From the NCBI GenBank assembly GCA_017510725.1, contig JAFWMD010000036.1, positions 1 to 58,189 of the forward strand: a stretch of 58,189 bases of DNA. Reading direction: 5' to 3'. Each line of letters begins with the position of its first letter. The stretch's first letter is position 1. Positions 20,082 through 29,242 of the stretch are shown piece after piece. Position numbers and translations under genes: made by a program. The DNA comes from Mogibacterium sp. GTDB taxonomy: Bacteria > Bacillota > Clostridia > Peptostreptococcales > Anaerovoracaceae. Under the pieces are notes generated by a model. That model did no database searches. It was not told where the DNA came from and saw nothing but the letters and a program-made list of their open reading frames with translations.

Positions 20082-20405
20082 ATGAATGTATATGACGAGG
20101 CGCACAGCCTTGCAAAAGCAATAAAGGAGTCCAACGAGTTCAGAGAATTCGACAGGATAAGAAAAGAAGTTGACAAGGATAAGGAATGCTCCGAAATGCT
20201 TAAGGAACTCACTGAACTCCAGGTGCAGCTTCAGACAGCTCAGCTGACAGGCCAGCAGCCTGACAAGGATCTGTTCGCACGCTTCCAGAGCCTCAGCACA
20301 ATGGTAATGACAAAGCCTCTTGCTGCACAGTATATGCAGGCCCAGATGGCAATTGCGACAATGATGAATGATGTGTTCGGCATTGTCGGTGAAGCGATCC
20401 GCTAA
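20082..20405 (+). CDS. YlbF/YmcA family protein
   Basis: Small helical protein of 107 residues (MNVYDEAHSLAKAIKESNEFREF, then the KDLFARFQSLSTMVMTKPLAAQYMQAQM helix). This is the YlbF/YmcA (RicAF-type) fold; in Bacillus such proteins form a complex that guides RNase Y processing and development. Only a family assignment is possible. GAGGAGG upstream of the ATG is a strong ribosome binding site. It lies between RNase J and efp, so an RNA-metabolism role would fit. Confidence 0.85.
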   Translation: MNVYDEAHSLAKAIKESNEFREFDRIRKEVDKDKECSEMLKELTELQVQLQTAQLTGQQPDKDLFARFQSLSTMVMTKPLAAQYMQAQMAIATMMNDVFGIVGEAIR

Positions 20406-20450
20406 ATAATAAGTCTATAAATTATTAAAACATAAAAAGGAGAAACACCA

Positions 20451-21011
20451 ATGATCTATGCAAGTGACTTCAGAAAAGGTATTACTTTTGAGATGAACGG
20501 CGAGCCTCATGTAGTTCTCGACTTTCAGCATGTTAAGCCGGGCAAGGGAGCTGCTTTCGTAAGAACAAAGTACAGAAACATCCTTACTGGTGCTACCCGT
20601 GAGGAAGCTTTCAACCCTAACGACAAGTTCCCAAAGGCACACATCGAGACAAAGCAGATGCAGTATCTCTATAATGACGGAGAACTCTACTACTTCATGG
20701 ATCAGGAGACTTATGACCAGGTTCCTCTGACATATGAACTCGTTGAGGATGCCATCAAGTATATCCGCGAGAATGATGTCGCTACAGTCAAGTTCTATAA
20801 GGACAACGCATTCACAGTTGAAGCTCCGAACTTCGTAGACCTCGAAGTCGTTGAGACTGAACCGGGTGTAAAGGGTGACACCGCTACCAACGTTACAAAG
20901 GCTGCTACAGTTGAGACAGGCGCAGTCATCCAGGTTCCTATCTTCATCAATGAAGGTGAGAGAATCCAGATCGATACAAGATCGGGAGAATATCTCGGAA
21001 GATCCAAGTAG
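20451..21011 (+). CDS. efp: Translation elongation factor P
   Basis: Relieves ribosome stalling at polyproline stretches. All three beta-barrel domains are present in 186 residues: the KOW-like N-terminus with loop [16 protein letters not shown] (Lys at the usual modified position near 32), the middle domain, and the C-terminal signature [20 protein letters not shown]. No EpmA/EpmB modification genes are nearby. AAGGAG precedes the ATG. The 45-bp AT-rich gap before the gene may hold its own promoter. Confidence 0.97.
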   Translation: MIYASDFRKGITFEMNGEPHVVLDFQHVKPGKGAAFVRTKYRNILTGATREEAFNPNDKFPKAHIETKQMQYLYNDGELYYFMDQETYDQVPLTYELVEDAIKYIRENDVATVKFYKDNAFTVEAPNFVDLEVVETEPGVKGDTATNVTKAATVETGAVIQVPIFINEGERIQIDTRSGEYLGRSK

Positions 21012-21020
21012 GAGACTCGA

Positions 21021-22055
21021 TTGAAAGAAGATCAAAAAAGCATCAAGCGTTTTCACAGACCATTGAGGATCATTACGGTACTCATTATTCTGGCCGCACT
21101 GATCCTCTGGTTTGTCTACATGATGTCCAAACCTTACAACAGAACGCGTACAACATACGCGGATTTTGTCGTTGAAGAAGGTGATGAACTGAGCGTAATC
21201 GCGGAGCATCTTGATGAACAGAAATTCATAAAGAGTTCTTCCCGCTTCGAAATGCTCGGAAAGATCACTTTAGCCAAAGACTTCAAGCCCGGAACCTATT
21301 ATCTGTCTCCATCGATGGATTCCTTCAGTATTCTGAAAACGCTCCAGAGCGGGCTGACGACTTCCAAAGGTTTCACCATTCCGGCGGGCTATACCATTGG
21401 ACAGCTTGCCGCTGCTCTCGACAGAGACGGCCTGGCAGACAAGAAAAAATTCCTTGAAGCCGCTTCATCACCTGATCTTGCACAGCTCGATGTGCTTGGC
21501 GAAAATCCGGAAGGGCTGAAAGGGGCCGACCTTATAGAAGGCTTCCTTCTCCCGGGTGAATATACTCTTTCGACTGATGCTGATGAAACAATGATGATAA
21601 TCATGATGCTCGACGCATTCAGCAACTTTTTTGACGAGGACTGCATTGCAAGAACAGATGAACTCGGCATCACGACCAGGCAGCTGCTTGTATTGGCTTC
21701 AATGATCGAAAAGGAAACATCAGTCGATAAGGAGAGAGCTACTGTATCCGGCGTCATCCACAACCGCATCAACATGGAACTTACGAGCATAGAAGAGCTT
21801 CCTGAAAAGCCGTTATGTTCTCCAAGCAGGGAATCCATAATGGCAGCACTTTATCCCGAGGAGCACGAGTATACATATTATGTTCTGAACAGTACTCTTG
21901 ACGGAACGCATAAGTTCACAGCTGACGAGGACGAATATAACACGTGGCTTGAAGAATATGAAAATGCCGTGAAAGAAGCTTCTGAAGAAACCGAAGAAGC
22001 GGGCGGAGATGAAGATAAAGAAGAAGGTTCTGAAAGCGAAGGCGAAGGCGAATGA
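21021..22055 (+). CDS. mltG: Endolytic murein transglycosylase MltG (YceG-like)
   Basis: Cuts nascent glycan strands at the membrane. A cytoplasmic basic start is followed by one transmembrane helix (about 14-36, RIITVLIILAALILWFVYMM), then a LysM-like segment and the YceG domain. The catalytic Glu lies in LASMIEKETS (about 230), with GVIHNRINMELTS after it. The C-terminal ~25 residues are nearly all Glu/Gly/Asp. The start is TTG behind TAGGAGA, since no ATG lies upstream. The 3' end overlaps trmR by 4 bp (ATGA). The mltG-trmR-trhP order matches Bacillus yrrL-yrrM-yrrN. Confidence 0.9.
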   Translation: MKEDQKSIKRFHRPLRIITVLIILAALILWFVYMMSKPYNRTRTTYADFVVEEGDELSVIAEHLDEQKFIKSSSRFEMLGKITLAKDFKPGTYYLSPSMDSFSILKTLQSGLTTSKGFTIPAGYTIGQLAAALDRDGLADKKKFLEAASSPDLAQLDVLGENPEGLKGADLIEGFLLPGEYTLSTDADETMMIIMMLDAFSNFFDEDCIARTDELGITTRQLLVLASMIEKETSVDKERATVSGVIHNRINMELTSIEELPEKPLCSPSRESIMAALYPEEHEYTYYVLNSTLDGTHKFTADEDEYNTWLEEYENAVKEASEETEEAGGDEDKEEGSESEGEGE

Positions 22056-22732
22056 AGTACGTAAGGGACATTCCTTTCAAAAAATTTGTCGACAGCCATC
22101 ACAGAGCAGTTGATGAGGACCTTGCTGAACTCAGGCGCTCAAATGAAGAAGAAAGCGTTCCTCTTATATTCACGGAGACAGAAGAGATCCTGGGACTTCT
22201 TTTAGGACTTACACATCCTTCAAGAATCCTGGAGATAGGAACTGCCCATGGATATTCATCGCTGTTTTTTGCAAAGAAACTGCCCGAAGCGCATATTACA
22301 ACTATTGAACGCAATCCTGTCATGGTTGAAGCTGCCCGGGCTGAGTTCGCTTCCAGAAAGGAAGGGGAACGGATCGATTTCCGGACCGGCGATGCATCGG
22401 AAATACTGGATGAACTTGTATGCAGACTTGCAGATGCAGATGATTCGGAAAAGTTCGACTTTGTATTCATAGATGCTGCAAAGAGCCATTACAGGGAGTT
22501 CTTTGAAGCAGCTGAAAGGATATGCACGAAAGATGCGATCATAGTATGTGACAACATTCTCCTCAATGGATGGATATTAGAGGCTGAAGGGAGTGCTGCA
22601 CGACGCCACAGAACTAGCATAAAGTACATGAAGAAGTTTCTTGACTACATCAGTGACCGTGACGACCTTGAGGTTTCAATACTCACCGGCGCAGACGGTC
22701 TTGCAATAATAAGATTTATAAATGAAAAATAA
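22052..22732 (+). CDS. trmR: tRNA 5-hydroxyuridine methyltransferase TrmR (O-methyltransferase family 3)
   Basis: SAM-dependent O-methyltransferase. The nucleotide motif is RILEIGTAHGYSSLFF (about residue 60). The metal site includes FDFVFIDAAKSHYREFF and AIIVCDNILLNG (Asp, Asp-Asn), as in the family-3 fold. In Bacillus the orthologue YrrM/TrmR methylates 5-hydroxyuridine at tRNA position 34 to 5-methoxyuridine. The identical context (mltG before, a U32 protease-family gene after) supports that reading over a small-molecule substrate. It is coupled at both ends by overlaps of 4 and 11 bp. Confidence 0.82.
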   Translation: MKYVRDIPFKKFVDSHHRAVDEDLAELRRSNEEESVPLIFTETEEILGLLLGLTHPSRILEIGTAHGYSSLFFAKKLPEAHITTIERNPVMVEAARAEFASRKEGERIDFRTGDASEILDELVCRLADADDSEKFDFVFIDAAKSHYREFFEAAERICTKDAIIVCDNILLNGWILEAEGSAARRHRTSIKYMKKFLDYISDRDDLEVSILTGADGLAIIRFINEK

Positions 22733-23963
22733 CGATAATAAACCAAAACTGGAATTGCTTGCTCCGGCAGGCGACATGGAAAAACTAAAAACTGCCGTCA
22801 GGTTCGGGGCTGACGCTGTCTATTTTGGCGGCGAAATGTTCAGCCTCAGAGCCGGTGCCGGTAATTTTAGCGTACCTGAGATCGAAGAGGCCATGGAATG
22901 GCTGCATGCCAATGATGCCAAGGGATATATGACCATCAACATATACCCGCACAACGGCGATATATCGCCTCTGCGGGATTATATCGGCAAAATCAGACAT
23001 ATTCCCGTCGATGCATTTCTGGTGTCTGATCCGGGCGTCATGGGCCTTATCAGGGAACAGATCCCGGATGCTGAGATACATCTGTCGACTCAGGCTAATA
23101 CTACAAACTATCTGACAGCCAGGTTCTGGGCTTCACAGGGAGTGAAGAGAATAGTGTGTGCCCGTGAAATGAGTCTTGAGGAGATAAGGGTGATGAGAGC
23201 CGAACTCCCTGAGGACATAGAGATCGAATCATTCATTCACGGAGCAATGTGCATCTCATATTCCGGAAGATGTCTTCTCAGCAACTTCATGGCAGGAAGA
23301 GATGCAAACCGCGGAGCCTGCACTCATCCGTGCAGATGGAAATATGCACTTGTAGAAGAACAGAGACCTGGCCAGTATTATCCTATCGAAGAAGACGGAT
23401 ACGGAAGCTACATAATGAATTCACGCGATCTATGCATGATAGATCACATTCCGGATCTCGCCGAAGCAGGTGTCTATTCGCTCAAGATAGAAGGCCGTAT
23501 GAAATCGATGTACTACGTAGCTACTGTGGTAACAGCATACAGGACAGCCATAGATGCGTATCTCAGCGACCCTGAGAATTATGTGTTTGACAGCAGGTAT
23601 TACGACGAGCTATGCAAGGCAAGCCACAGGGAATTCACCCACGGTTTCTATTTCAATAAGCCTACCGACAAAGATCAGAATTATCTGACAAGTGATTATA
23701 CAAGAGACTATTCGTTCATCGGCCTTGTAAGGGAGACGGATAAGACCAGCGGCCTCACAACGGTAGAGCAGAGAAACAAGTTTTCAGTTGGAGATACCGT
23801 TGAGATATTTGGCCCGTACACACCGTATTACGAAGAAGTCATACGAGAGATGTATGATGAGGAAGGAAATGCGATAGAAAGCGCTCCGCATCCGCAGCAG
23901 ATACTGCGAATACGTTTTGAACGTACACCTGAAGAAGGCTTTATATTACGCAAAAAGAAGTAA
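22722..23963 (+). CDS. trhP: U32 family protein, probable tRNA hydroxylation protein TrhP
   Basis: U32 'peptidase' family member, now known in bacteria to install 5-hydroxyuridine in tRNA using prephenate and an Fe-S cluster. Signatures: KLELLAPAGDMEKLKTAVRF at the start, GADAVYFGGEMFSLRAGA, HLSTQANTTN and the U32 block ESFIHGAMCISYSGRCLLSN, followed by GACTHPCRWKY. The Cys residues in those last two blocks are the likely Fe-S ligands. Length 413 residues. Its position directly behind trmR links hydroxylation and methylation of the same wobble base in one operon. Only one U32 gene is present, whereas Bacillus has two. Confidence 0.8.
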   Translation: MKNNDNKPKLELLAPAGDMEKLKTAVRFGADAVYFGGEMFSLRAGAGNFSVPEIEEAMEWLHANDAKGYMTINIYPHNGDISPLRDYIGKIRHIPVDAFLVSDPGVMGLIREQIPDAEIHLSTQANTTNYLTARFWASQGVKRIVCAREMSLEEIRVMRAELPEDIEIESFIHGAMCISYSGRCLLSNFMAGRDANRGACTHPCRWKYALVEEQRPGQYYPIEEDGYGSYIMNSRDLCMIDHIPDLAEAGVYSLKIEGRMKSMYYVATVVTAYRTAIDAYLSDPENYVFDSRYYDELCKASHREFTHGFYFNKPTDKDQNYLTSDYTRDYSFIGLVRETDKTSGLTTVEQRNKFSVGDTVEIFGPYTPYYEEVIREMYDEEGNAIESAPHPQQILRIRFERTPEEGFILRKKK

Positions 23964-23972
23964 GGAGAAAAA

Positions 23973-25322
23973 ATGGAAGACGGCAGTTTACCCTCTTATT
24001 TGTTTGTCATACTGATCATATTGATCATGGTTTTCAATGGCCTTGTAGTTGCATGCAAACGGGCGCTTGACTACATAGACCGCAACGTCATCAAGGACAT
24101 GCTTGAAGACGAACCTGAAAATAAAAGGCTCCGGACCGTTACAGAGTTCATTTCAAAACCGTCAAAGTATCACTATGCTGATCATGCAGCAAGCTTTATA
24201 AGCATCATCTTATGTTTCTTTCTGTTTAATATTCTGATGCTTATAATCGATCTTTCTGACGTTCAGTCTGATGGATTCGGATTCTACAAAAACGGACTTG
24301 GATTGCTTGTGCTCTTATTATGTAATCTGGGCTTTTACATAATCTATACAGCACTTTCAGATATCCTGCCTAAGAAACTCGCAGCACAGTCAAGTGAAAC
24401 TACAGGCATAGGTCTCATTGGTTTCCAGAAGTTCATATATATAATCACTCTGCCGCTGGTGTGGACATGCAGGGGCATAGCCAATCTTATACTTCGTATT
24501 ATGGGGAAGAAGATAGACGTGGATGACACTTACTTCTCCGAGGATAAGGTAATGTCGATGCTCGACAGGGGACAGGAATCAGGTGAGATAAAGGAAGAAG
24601 GCCGCAAGATGATAGACTCGATATTTGAGTTTGATGATCTTCTTGCCTACGAAATCATGACTCCCCGTACAGATGTGTTCATGTTCGATCTTGATGATGA
24701 CAGGAGCGAGTACTTTGAGGAGCTGATGGAGCTTACGCATTCCAGGATCCCGGTATATAAAGGTGATCCCGACAACATTGTCGGAATACTGCATATCAAG
24801 GACTATCTCTACAATGCAACCAAGAAAGGCTTCGACAATGTAGATATAAAGAAGCTGCTCAGACCTGCTTACTTTGTTCCTGAGACAAAGAATGTAGACG
24901 CACTCTTCAGGGAGCTGCAGATAGAAAAGCAGCATCTTGCAATTCTGATCGATGAATACGGCGGTTTCAGCGGTATCGTATCTGTTGAGGACATTATTGA
25001 GCAGATAGTGGGCGATATCGACGACGAATTTGACGAGGAAGACCGTATAATAGAGAAAGTTAACGATACAACATTTATCGTAGACGGCAATGTATATCTC
25101 GATGATCTTGAAGAAGAAACAGGTGTTGAGCTTGAATCAGAGACAAGCGAGACCATCGGCGGTTTCATCATAGACCTGATGGGCGAGATTCCAAGGGAGA
25201 ATGTCAAATATAATCCTATTTCATACGAGGATCACGACTTTACGATCCTGTCAGTCAGGGACCGCAGAATAGAAAAAGTACGCATAGAAAAAGTAGAGAG
25301 AGAGGATGACTCCGATGAATGA
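23973..25322 (+). CDS. CNNM/CorC family membrane protein (hemolysin-like, CBS domains)
   Basis: Membrane protein with an N-terminal DUF21 domain (helices about 8-30, 70-95, 108-130), a CBS pair and a C-terminal CorC_HlyC domain (DDLEEETGVELESETSETIG). The CBS start is YEIMTPRTDVFMFDLD near 228, and ILIDEYGGFSGIVSVEDIIE marks the second. Family members export Mg2+ or other divalent cations; 'hemolysin' is a historic name. AAGGAG lies before the ATG. The 3' end overlaps the next gene by 17 bp. The exact ion is unknown. Confidence 0.85.
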   Translation: MEDGSLPSYLFVILIILIMVFNGLVVACKRALDYIDRNVIKDMLEDEPENKRLRTVTEFISKPSKYHYADHAASFISIILCFFLFNILMLIIDLSDVQSDGFGFYKNGLGLLVLLLCNLGFYIIYTALSDILPKKLAAQSSETTGIGLIGFQKFIYIITLPLVWTCRGIANLILRIMGKKIDVDDTYFSEDKVMSMLDRGQESGEIKEEGRKMIDSIFEFDDLLAYEIMTPRTDVFMFDLDDDRSEYFEELMELTHSRIPVYKGDPDNIVGILHIKDYLYNATKKGFDNVDIKKLLRPAYFVPETKNVDALFRELQIEKQHLAILIDEYGGFSGIVSVEDIIEQIVGDIDDEFDEEDRIIEKVNDTTFIVDGNVYLDDLEEETGVELESETSETIGGFIIDLMGEIPRENVKYNPISYEDHDFTILSVRDRRIEKVRIEKVEREDDSDE

Positions 25323-25635
25323 TGTTGATCTTATAGATCTGATCGAAAAGGATATCATCGCTTTCGAAGATGTCAGCAGGTTTCCGGGGCTGGGACTCAG
25401 TGAGAACATCCAGAGAGCTATAGGAATGGATGTAAATCCGGGAATCAAAGTGATCGAAGATGACGGCGCTTTGACAATCAACTGCGAGATAATCGTTTAT
25501 TTCGGGGTAAACATACCTCAGCTTTGCTATGACATACAGTCAAAAGTAAAAAGAGACATCGAAGAAAAGACAGATCTTACCGTAAAAGCAGTAAACATAC
25601 GCGTTGAAGGTCTGGACAAAAAGGAGACAAATTGA
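25306..25635 (+). CDS. Asp23/Gls24 family protein
   Basis: Small (109 residues) member of the Asp23/Gls24 envelope-stress family; the central stretch GLGLSENIQRAIGMDVNPGIKV and NIPQLCYDIQSKVKRDIEEKT fit the alkaline-shock fold. In Clostridia one copy usually precedes nusB, as here. In-frame ATGs at 25306 and 25315 are both possible. It overlaps the CNNM gene by 17 bp and nusB by 4 bp. Confidence 0.85.
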   Translation: MTPMNDVDLIDLIEKDIIAFEDVSRFPGLGLSENIQRAIGMDVNPGIKVIEDDGALTINCEIIVYFGVNIPQLCYDIQSKVKRDIEEKTDLTVKAVNIRVEGLDKKETN

Positions 25636-26024
25636 AAAGAGAAGATATCAGAGAAATAACTATGCAGCTCGTATACCAGATGGATATGACTGACGATTTC
25701 AAAGTAGCCGATCTTTCCATAGTTGATGAGAATGTTAAAGCTGCAGGGAAAAAGCAGGCTGCCGAGACTCTTGCTGCTGTCCAGGATCATCACGCAGAAA
25801 TCGATACTGTGATCAGTGAGAATCTAGATAAATGGACGATCGACAGAATAGCAAAGACAGATCTTGCCATTCTGAGGACCGCAGTTGCGGAGATGCTTTA
25901 TGTAGACAGCATTCCGGTCAGCGTTTCCATAAACGAGGCTGTCAATCTTGCAAAAAAGTACGGTGATGACAGGTCATATGCTTTCATCAATTCCGTACTC
26001 GGAAAGATTTCACGAAGCATATAA
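25632..26024 (+). CDS. nusB: Transcription antitermination factor NusB
   Basis: RNA-binding antitermination factor acting with NusE at boxA of rRNA operons. The all-helical protein of 130 residues has RREDIRE-type start (MKREDIREITMQLVYQMD) and the family end EAVNLAKKYGDDRSYAFINSVLGKI. The start is TTG behind AAGGAG and overlaps the Asp23 gene by 4 bp, so translation is probably coupled. Confidence 0.95.
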   Translation: MKREDIREITMQLVYQMDMTDDFKVADLSIVDENVKAAGKKQAAETLAAVQDHHAEIDTVISENLDKWTIDRIAKTDLAILRTAVAEMLYVDSIPVSVSINEAVNLAKKYGDDRSYAFINSVLGKISRSI

Positions 26025-26027
26025 AAC

Positions 26028-27029
26028 ATGAGCAAACTATATCTTGGGATCGACACTTCGAATTACAGAACGTCAGCAGCGGCAGTCGATGAGGAAGGCC
26101 GGATCGTGACACAAAAGGCCGTTCTGCTCGATGTGCCTGAGGGCAAAAGGGGACTGAGGCAGTCAGAAGCATTTTTCATGCACAGCAACAGACTTCCGGG
26201 GTACATCGAAGAGATATTCGGTTCTGTCGATCCTGCATGCATCAAGGCTGTAGGCGTTTCGGAAAGACCCAGAAGGATCGAAGGCTCATACATGCCTTGT
26301 TTTCTTGCTGGGGTGAATGCCGCAAGAGAGATCGCTTCCGCCCTGAAAGTCCCGGTTTACGGATTCTCCCATCAGGAGGGGCACGCAGCTGCTGTCATGG
26401 AGAGCGAAGGCCGTACTCCTTCGATGAAAGCACTTTTCTTCCATCTCAGCGGAGGAACCACTGAAGCCTTGCTTTGCAGTCCGGACAATCAGGGATACAG
26501 CATGGAGATAGTCGGCGGTACCCGTGACATTTCCGTGGGACAGCTGCTTGACAGATTCGGAGTAGCTATAGGAAAGCCTTTCCCTTCAGGAAGATATCTT
26601 GATGATATTGCATATGAAATCCTTGAAAGAACAGGTTTTGATATTAAAAGAACCGTAAGGACCGGAGTGGTCCCGCGGTTCAGACTCGATGATGGTTATT
26701 TCAATCTTTCGGGAGCAGAAACACGTCTGTTGAGATTTGCTGACGATAATCGTGAAATATCGTATGCGAACGTTATTGCCGATCTTTTTGTATCAGTATC
26801 CGAAATGCTGATAAAAGACGCACAGTATCTGAGCAGCAAATATTGCGTGGATAATATATATATGGCAGGCGGTGTGTCATCGAGCCGCACGTTCCGTGCC
26901 ATTGCACAGGGAAGCAGTCTGAAAGACGTTCAATTCGGTTCGCCTGAATTGTCAGGAGACAATGCTGCAGGAGCTGCACTTTTAGCTAAAAGGATAGATG
27001 AAACCAGTAACCGTAACTCAGGTAAATGA
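26028..27029 (+). CDS. TsaD/Kae1-like protein (O-sialoglycoprotein endopeptidase family paralogue)
   Basis: ASKHA-fold protein of 333 residues. The start YLGIDTSNYRTSAAAVD matches the TsaD N-terminus (GIETSCDETAAAV), and the metal pair is in FSHQEGHAAAVM (near residue 115). Family-like blocks HLSGGTTEALL and MAGGVSSSRTFRAI (in place of the TsaD VAGGVAAN) follow. The divergence, and the usual clostridial place between nusB and xseA, suggest a second paralogue rather than the t6A enzyme itself; tsaB/tsaE/tsaC are not here. Its function is unknown to me. It starts 3 bp after nusB and overlaps xseA by 32 bp. Confidence 0.75.
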   Translation: MSKLYLGIDTSNYRTSAAAVDEEGRIVTQKAVLLDVPEGKRGLRQSEAFFMHSNRLPGYIEEIFGSVDPACIKAVGVSERPRRIEGSYMPCFLAGVNAAREIASALKVPVYGFSHQEGHAAAVMESEGRTPSMKALFFHLSGGTTEALLCSPDNQGYSMEIVGGTRDISVGQLLDRFGVAIGKPFPSGRYLDDIAYEILERTGFDIKRTVRTGVVPRFRLDDGYFNLSGAETRLLRFADDNREISYANVIADLFVSVSEMLIKDAQYLSSKYCVDNIYMAGGVSSSRTFRAIAQGSSLKDVQFGSPELSGDNAAGAALLAKRIDETSNRNSGK

Positions 27030-28140
27030 ATATATTGCAAAAAAGCTGCGCGATGATCTCAATCTGCGCGGTCTTGCTGTTGAAGGAGAAGTTTCAGGCT
27101 TCAGCAGGAGCGGACAGCATTACTATCTTACGCTGAAGGATGCTTCGAGCCAGATCCGATGCGCCATATGGGGGCAGAATGCAGCAAGAATCGACATGTC
27201 GTTGGTAGAAAACGGAAAAAAGATAGTCGCTGTCTGTGACATCAGCCCATATGCGAAAAACGGAACTTATTCACTCAGCATAAGATATGTTGAATCCCTT
27301 GGCGAAGGAGATCTTGCTGCTGAATTCAACCGCATAAAGGCAAAACTCGAGAAGGAAGGCCTCTTTGATAAAAGGTTTAAAAAACCTATACCGGAGTTCC
27401 CTTACAGGGTTGGAGTAATTACATCCGCGACCGGTGCAGCAATAGAGGATATCCGCAAGATCATTACTGCAAAAAACGATTTTACAGATATCCTTATTTT
27501 CCCGACAGCCGTTCAGGGAATAGGTGCTGTGAACAGCATCTGTGAAAACATAAGAGCTGCCAACAGCCTGAGCAGGAACGGCATAAGGATCGATACTCTC
27601 ATTGTGGGAAGGGGCGGTGGCTCTCCTGAAGATCTTGCAGCATTCAACGATGAGGAAGTCGCGAGAGCAATTTTTGCATCAGAAATACCGGTCATAAGCG
27701 CTGTCGGTCACGAAATAGATTTTTCAATAAGTGACTTCGTAGCTGATGCAAGGGCAGAAACTCCGACGGCTGCCGCGGACATGGCTGTCATGGACACTTT
27801 TAAGCTCAGGGAAGAAATTGAGCGTAGCACAAAAATACTTCTTGCATCCACAGAGCAGAAAATCAGCTCTGAAAGAAGAATTCTGGACAGCGCATCAGCA
27901 CTTCTTAATGCAAACATACGCGCTAAACTCACCGAAGCATCAGCTGCTGTAGATAAAGCAGTGATAATGCTCCGGGAGAACGATCCGCGTAAGGTGCTGT
28001 CTAAAGGATATGCTGCAGTTACTGACAAGAGCGGTAATATCATTCCTGGTGTTTCCGGTGTCAGGACAGGAGAAGAATACGATATCATTATGAGTGACGG
28101 ACGCTTCAGTGCAAAAGTCACGGATGTAGATCTTAATTGA
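26998..28140 (+). CDS. xseA: Exodeoxyribonuclease VII large subunit
   Basis: Large subunit of ExoVII, which degrades single-stranded DNA. The N-terminal OB fold is NEYIAKKLRDDLNLRGLAVEGEVSGF, followed by VGVITSATGAAIEDI, LIVGRGGGSPEDLAAFN and VISAVGHEIDFSISDFVADARAETPTAAAD, all hallmark segments. A coiled coil and the C-terminal DPRKVLSKGYA complete it. At 380 residues it is somewhat short, with a reduced coiled coil. The ATG lies within the end of the TsaD-like gene, and xseB follows after 13 bp. Confidence 0.95.
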   Translation: MKPVTVTQVNEYIAKKLRDDLNLRGLAVEGEVSGFSRSGQHYYLTLKDASSQIRCAIWGQNAARIDMSLVENGKKIVAVCDISPYAKNGTYSLSIRYVESLGEGDLAAEFNRIKAKLEKEGLFDKRFKKPIPEFPYRVGVITSATGAAIEDIRKIITAKNDFTDILIFPTAVQGIGAVNSICENIRAANSLSRNGIRIDTLIVGRGGGSPEDLAAFNDEEVARAIFASEIPVISAVGHEIDFSISDFVADARAETPTAAADMAVMDTFKLREEIERSTKILLASTEQKISSERRILDSASALLNANIRAKLTEASAAVDKAVIMLRENDPRKVLSKGYAAVTDKSGNIIPGVSGVRTGEEYDIIMSDGRFSAKVTDVDLN

Positions 28141-28153
28141 CGGAAAGGCAGAC

Positions 28154-28360
28154 ATGGCAGAAAAAACTTTTACTGAATCACTTAAGGATCTGCAGAATGC
28201 TGCAGCCGAGATAGGCAGACAGGCAACAACGCTTGAGGATTCACTCAGGCTGTTCGATGAAGGAATGAAAGAAGCCGAATACTGCAGAAAGATACTCGAA
28301 ACCGCTGAGCAGAAGATAATGCTCTATGAGAATGGAGAACTTAAAGATGCACAGTTTTGA
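28154..28360 (+). CDS. xseB: Exodeoxyribonuclease VII small subunit
   Basis: Small subunit (68 residues) of ExoVII. The family core is FTESLKDLQNAAAEIG followed by LEDSLRLFDEGMKEAEYC and LETAEQKIMLYENGEL. AAAGGC lies before the ATG. It overlaps ispA by 14 bp when that gene starts at 28347. Confidence 0.93.
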   Translation: MAEKTFTESLKDLQNAAAEIGRQATTLEDSLRLFDEGMKEAEYCRKILETAEQKIMLYENGELKDAQF

Positions 28361-29237
28361 AGAGTACAGAGAAATAATTAATGCTCATCTGACAGATCTG
28401 ATCGTGGACGCGGGTGCCGAAGCATCTGAACTTGCGGATGCCATGCGATACAGTCTGGAGGTAGGAGGCAAAAGGCTCAGACCGGCATTGCTGCTTGCAT
28501 CGTGTGAATTCGCAGGAGGCAATATTGATGAGGCGCTTCCGTATGCTCTGGCGCTTGAATACATACATACGTATTCATTGATACACGATGATCTGCCGGC
28601 AATGGACAATGATGATCTGCGCAGGGGCAAACCGACAAACCACAAAGTATTCGGCGAAGCAATGGCAATACTTGCAGGAGACGGGCTACTTTCCACTGCT
28701 GCAGAAATCGTTACCGGAAGCCCTCTTGATCATTCCGATGACCCGGAAAAGATGAGAAACCATATCAGGGCTGCTCATGAGATAATGGCCCGTGCCGGAG
28801 CAAGGGGCATGATCGCCGGTCAGACGGCAGACATAAAAGGAGAGAAGCTTGAACCTACAGCAGAGCTTATCCATTATATTGAGCTGCATAAAACTGCGGA
28901 TCTCATAACCGCTCCTGTCAGGGCAGGCCTTATGCTTGCCGGTTCTGATGATGAGATGCTCGACAGGTTCACACTTTACGCAAGAGATATAGGCATAGCC
29001 TTCCAGATACTGGATGATATTCTGGATATAGAAGGTGATGAGGCTTTGCTCGGAAAGACTCTCGGTAAGGATGCTGAGCAGGGCAAGTGCAATTATGCAT
29101 TCGTACACGGCCCGGAAGCAGCAAAATGTGAGCTCCACAGGCTTACAGAAGAAGCAAAGGAAGCTCTTGCGCCGTACGGACAGGATGCTTCATTCTTCAC
29201 TGCACTTGCAGATTCACTTGAAATTAGAAAATACTGA
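28347..29237 (+). CDS. ispA: Polyprenyl (farnesyl/geranyl) diphosphate synthase
   Basis: Chain-elongating trans-prenyltransferase supplying quinone, undecaprenyl and other isoprenoid precursors. The first Asp-rich motif is HDDLPAMDNDDLRRGKPTNH (DDxxxxD), and the second is FQILDDILDIEGD. KRLRPALLL near the start binds diphosphate. The ATG at 28347, eight bases behind GGAGA, is better than upstream in-frame ATGs at 28326 and 28332 and gives the usual length of 296. In many clostridia dxs follows; here tlyA comes next, so dxs is elsewhere or absent. Confidence 0.92.
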   Translation: MHSFEEYREIINAHLTDLIVDAGAEASELADAMRYSLEVGGKRLRPALLLASCEFAGGNIDEALPYALALEYIHTYSLIHDDLPAMDNDDLRRGKPTNHKVFGEAMAILAGDGLLSTAAEIVTGSPLDHSDDPEKMRNHIRAAHEIMARAGARGMIAGQTADIKGEKLEPTAELIHYIELHKTADLITAPVRAGLMLAGSDDEMLDRFTLYARDIGIAFQILDDILDIEGDEALLGKTLGKDAEQGKCNYAFVHGPEAAKCELHRLTEEAKEALAPYGQDASFFTALADSLEIRKY

Positions 29238-29242
29238 TCGAT

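Noticed and set aside
20415-21209. Minus-strand ORF of 264 codons
   Set aside because: Antisense to efp and mltG with no recognisable protein features.
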